A stretch of 5,400 nt of DNA from the NCBI GenBank assembly GCA_002352135.1, contig DEHW01000219.1, forward strand, positions 3,853 through 9,252, in the 5' to 3' direction. This document shows, piece by piece, positions 4,805 to 5,400 of this stretch (position 1 is the stretch's first letter; every line of letters starts with the position of its first letter). Origin of the DNA: Lysobacterales bacterium UBA2790. GTDB taxonomy: Bacteria; Pseudomonadota; Gammaproteobacteria; Xanthomonadales; Xanthomonadaceae. The translations under genes were made by a program, and so were the position numbers. A model generated the notes under the pieces. The model ran no database searches. It was given only the letters and a program-made list of their open reading frames with translations, and was not told the origin of the DNA.

Positions 4805-5400
4805 TCAGGCATTCTGCGTATCGGCCGCTGCAGCGGCACGGATGGGCTGCCAAGCCACGACCAAGGCGCCAGTGCCCGCATGCGCGCCAACCGCCGGTCC
4901 AACCTCCACGATGCCCAGATCGTCTGTATCTAGGCCTGTTACCAAGCCACGACGAAGCACTTCCGCGTCCTCGGCACAGCCGACGTGACCGATCAGCACT
5001 CGCCATCGCTGCGCCGGATTTATCCGCCGTCGCAAATAGCGCGCAAACCGCGCAGGCGCGGATCGCGCTCCGCCCCACAGCGCACCAGCCACGCCTAAGC
5101 GACCCGATGGCTTGATCTTGGCTACTGGCACCAGTCCCAAGCCAGCTATCAATGGCTTTGCCCAGGCGGGAATACGCCCGCCACGCACGGCAAAGCTGAC
5201 ATCGCGGGTAATGGCCCAAGTCTGAACCTGCGCTCTCGCCGCCTCGACTGCATCCCGAATCGCCTTGCTGTCTGCGCCCCGTCGCGCCAACTCGGCCGCC
5301 AGCACGACCAATAAGGCTTGACCACAGGACGCATGCCCGCTGTCGATCACACGAACGCGTTCTTGATCCACGCGACCGGCGGCGGATTCCGCCGCCTGCA
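4805..5400 (-). CDS. DegV-family protein, C-terminal part (start outside window)
   Basis: DegV-family proteins bind a single fatty acid in the cytoplasm; in Gram-positive bacteria (FakB) they present it to a fatty-acid kinase. The frame is open to the window edge and gives 197 residues. Visible family features are VRVIDSGHASCGQALL near the start (matching VIDSxxVSxGxG), ITRDVSFAVRGGRIPAW (the RGGRI motif), LVPVAKIKPSGRLG, RVLIGHVGCAEDAE and the C-terminal VGPAVGAHAGTGALVVAW (GxxxGxHxGxGA). A normal DegV protein has about 280-310 residues, so roughly 90-110 N-terminal residues, including the TSS lipid-binding loop, should lie beyond the window, or more if it is fused to a DAK2-type domain. The GTG at 5369-5371 is internal and probably not the start. 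plsY follows after 53 bases, a sensible link to acyl-phosphate use in phospholipid synthesis, though this link is inferred. Confidence 0.85.
   Translation of the reverse strand, partial: QAAESAAGRVDQERVRVIDSGHASCGQALLVVLAAELARRGADSKAIRDAVEAARAQVQTWAITRDVSFAVRGGRIPAWAKPLIAGLGLVPVAKIKPSGRLGVAGALWGGARSAPARFARYLRRRINPAQRWRVLIGHVGCAEDAEVLRRGLVTGLDTDDLGIVEVGPAVGAHAGTGALVVAWQPIRAAAAADTQNA
5378..5396. repeat. Perfect 9-bp inverted repeat around one base, inside the DegV-family gene
   Basis: ggcggcgga (5378-5386) and tccgccgcc (5388-5396) are exact reverse complements around a single t. As RNA it could form an 8-bp GC hairpin with a 3-base loop. It lies in coding sequence for AAESAA, so the symmetry may come from GC-rich alanine codons alone. 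Confidence 0.6.

Noticed and set aside
3975..4988. A 337-codon plus-strand open frame opposite birA, plsY and the DegV-family gene
   Set aside because: Low-complexity Gln/Arg/Ala/Thr composition without motifs; the opposite strand encodes a convincing PlsY.
4752..5219. A longer upstream start for plsY in the same open frame
   Set aside because: The translation is not hydrophobic, has no PlsY similarity and lies antisense in frame to nothing but across the DegV-family coding sequence.

Overview
The window is an ordinary, densely packed chromosomal stretch from a GC-rich gammaproteobacterium, most likely in or near the Xanthomonadales (Lysobacterales). This placement is an inference. It rests on the TrpS N-terminus ([14 protein letters not shown]), an arginase and PlsY close to the Xanthomonas forms as I remember them, and the gene order birA-coaX-SPOR protein-tRNA-Thr. 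All recognised genes are on the minus strand, so transcription runs from high to low coordinates. I see no mobile element, CRISPR array, phage gene or convincing intrinsic terminator. No non-coding gap exceeds about 135 bases.

In transcription order: (1) 5400-4805, the C-terminal part of a DegV-family fatty-acid-binding-type protein, cut by the window edge. (2) 4751-4086, plsY, acyl-phosphate glycerol-3-phosphate acyltransferase. (3) 4093-3257, birA, a biotin-protein ligase without the N-terminal DNA-binding domain. (4) 3264-2509, coaX, type III pantothenate kinase. (5) 2452-1778, a membrane-anchored SPOR-domain protein. (6) 1708-1633, tRNA-Thr(UGU) with its own promoter. (7) about 1596-1219, an orphan histidine phosphotransfer (HPt) protein. 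(8) 1215-295, an arginase. (9) 161-1, the N-terminus of tryptophanyl-tRNA synthetase, cut by the window edge.

The first block groups lipid and cofactor functions. DegV-type proteins bind fatty acids, PlsY makes lysophosphatidic acid, BirA activates biotin enzymes such as acetyl-CoA carboxylase, and CoaX starts coenzyme A synthesis. plsY/birA and birA/coaX each overlap by 8 bases, which suggests translational coupling. The second block starts at the tRNA promoter and appears to continue, with no visible terminator, into HPt and arginase, which are 3 bases apart. trpS follows after 133 bases.

I did not find a convincing new system. The points most worth a second look are the tRNA-HPt-arginase transcript, the replacement of the usual tRNA-tufB neighbourhood, an Asp-to-Asn change in a conserved CoaX motif, and the BirA that lacks a repressor domain.
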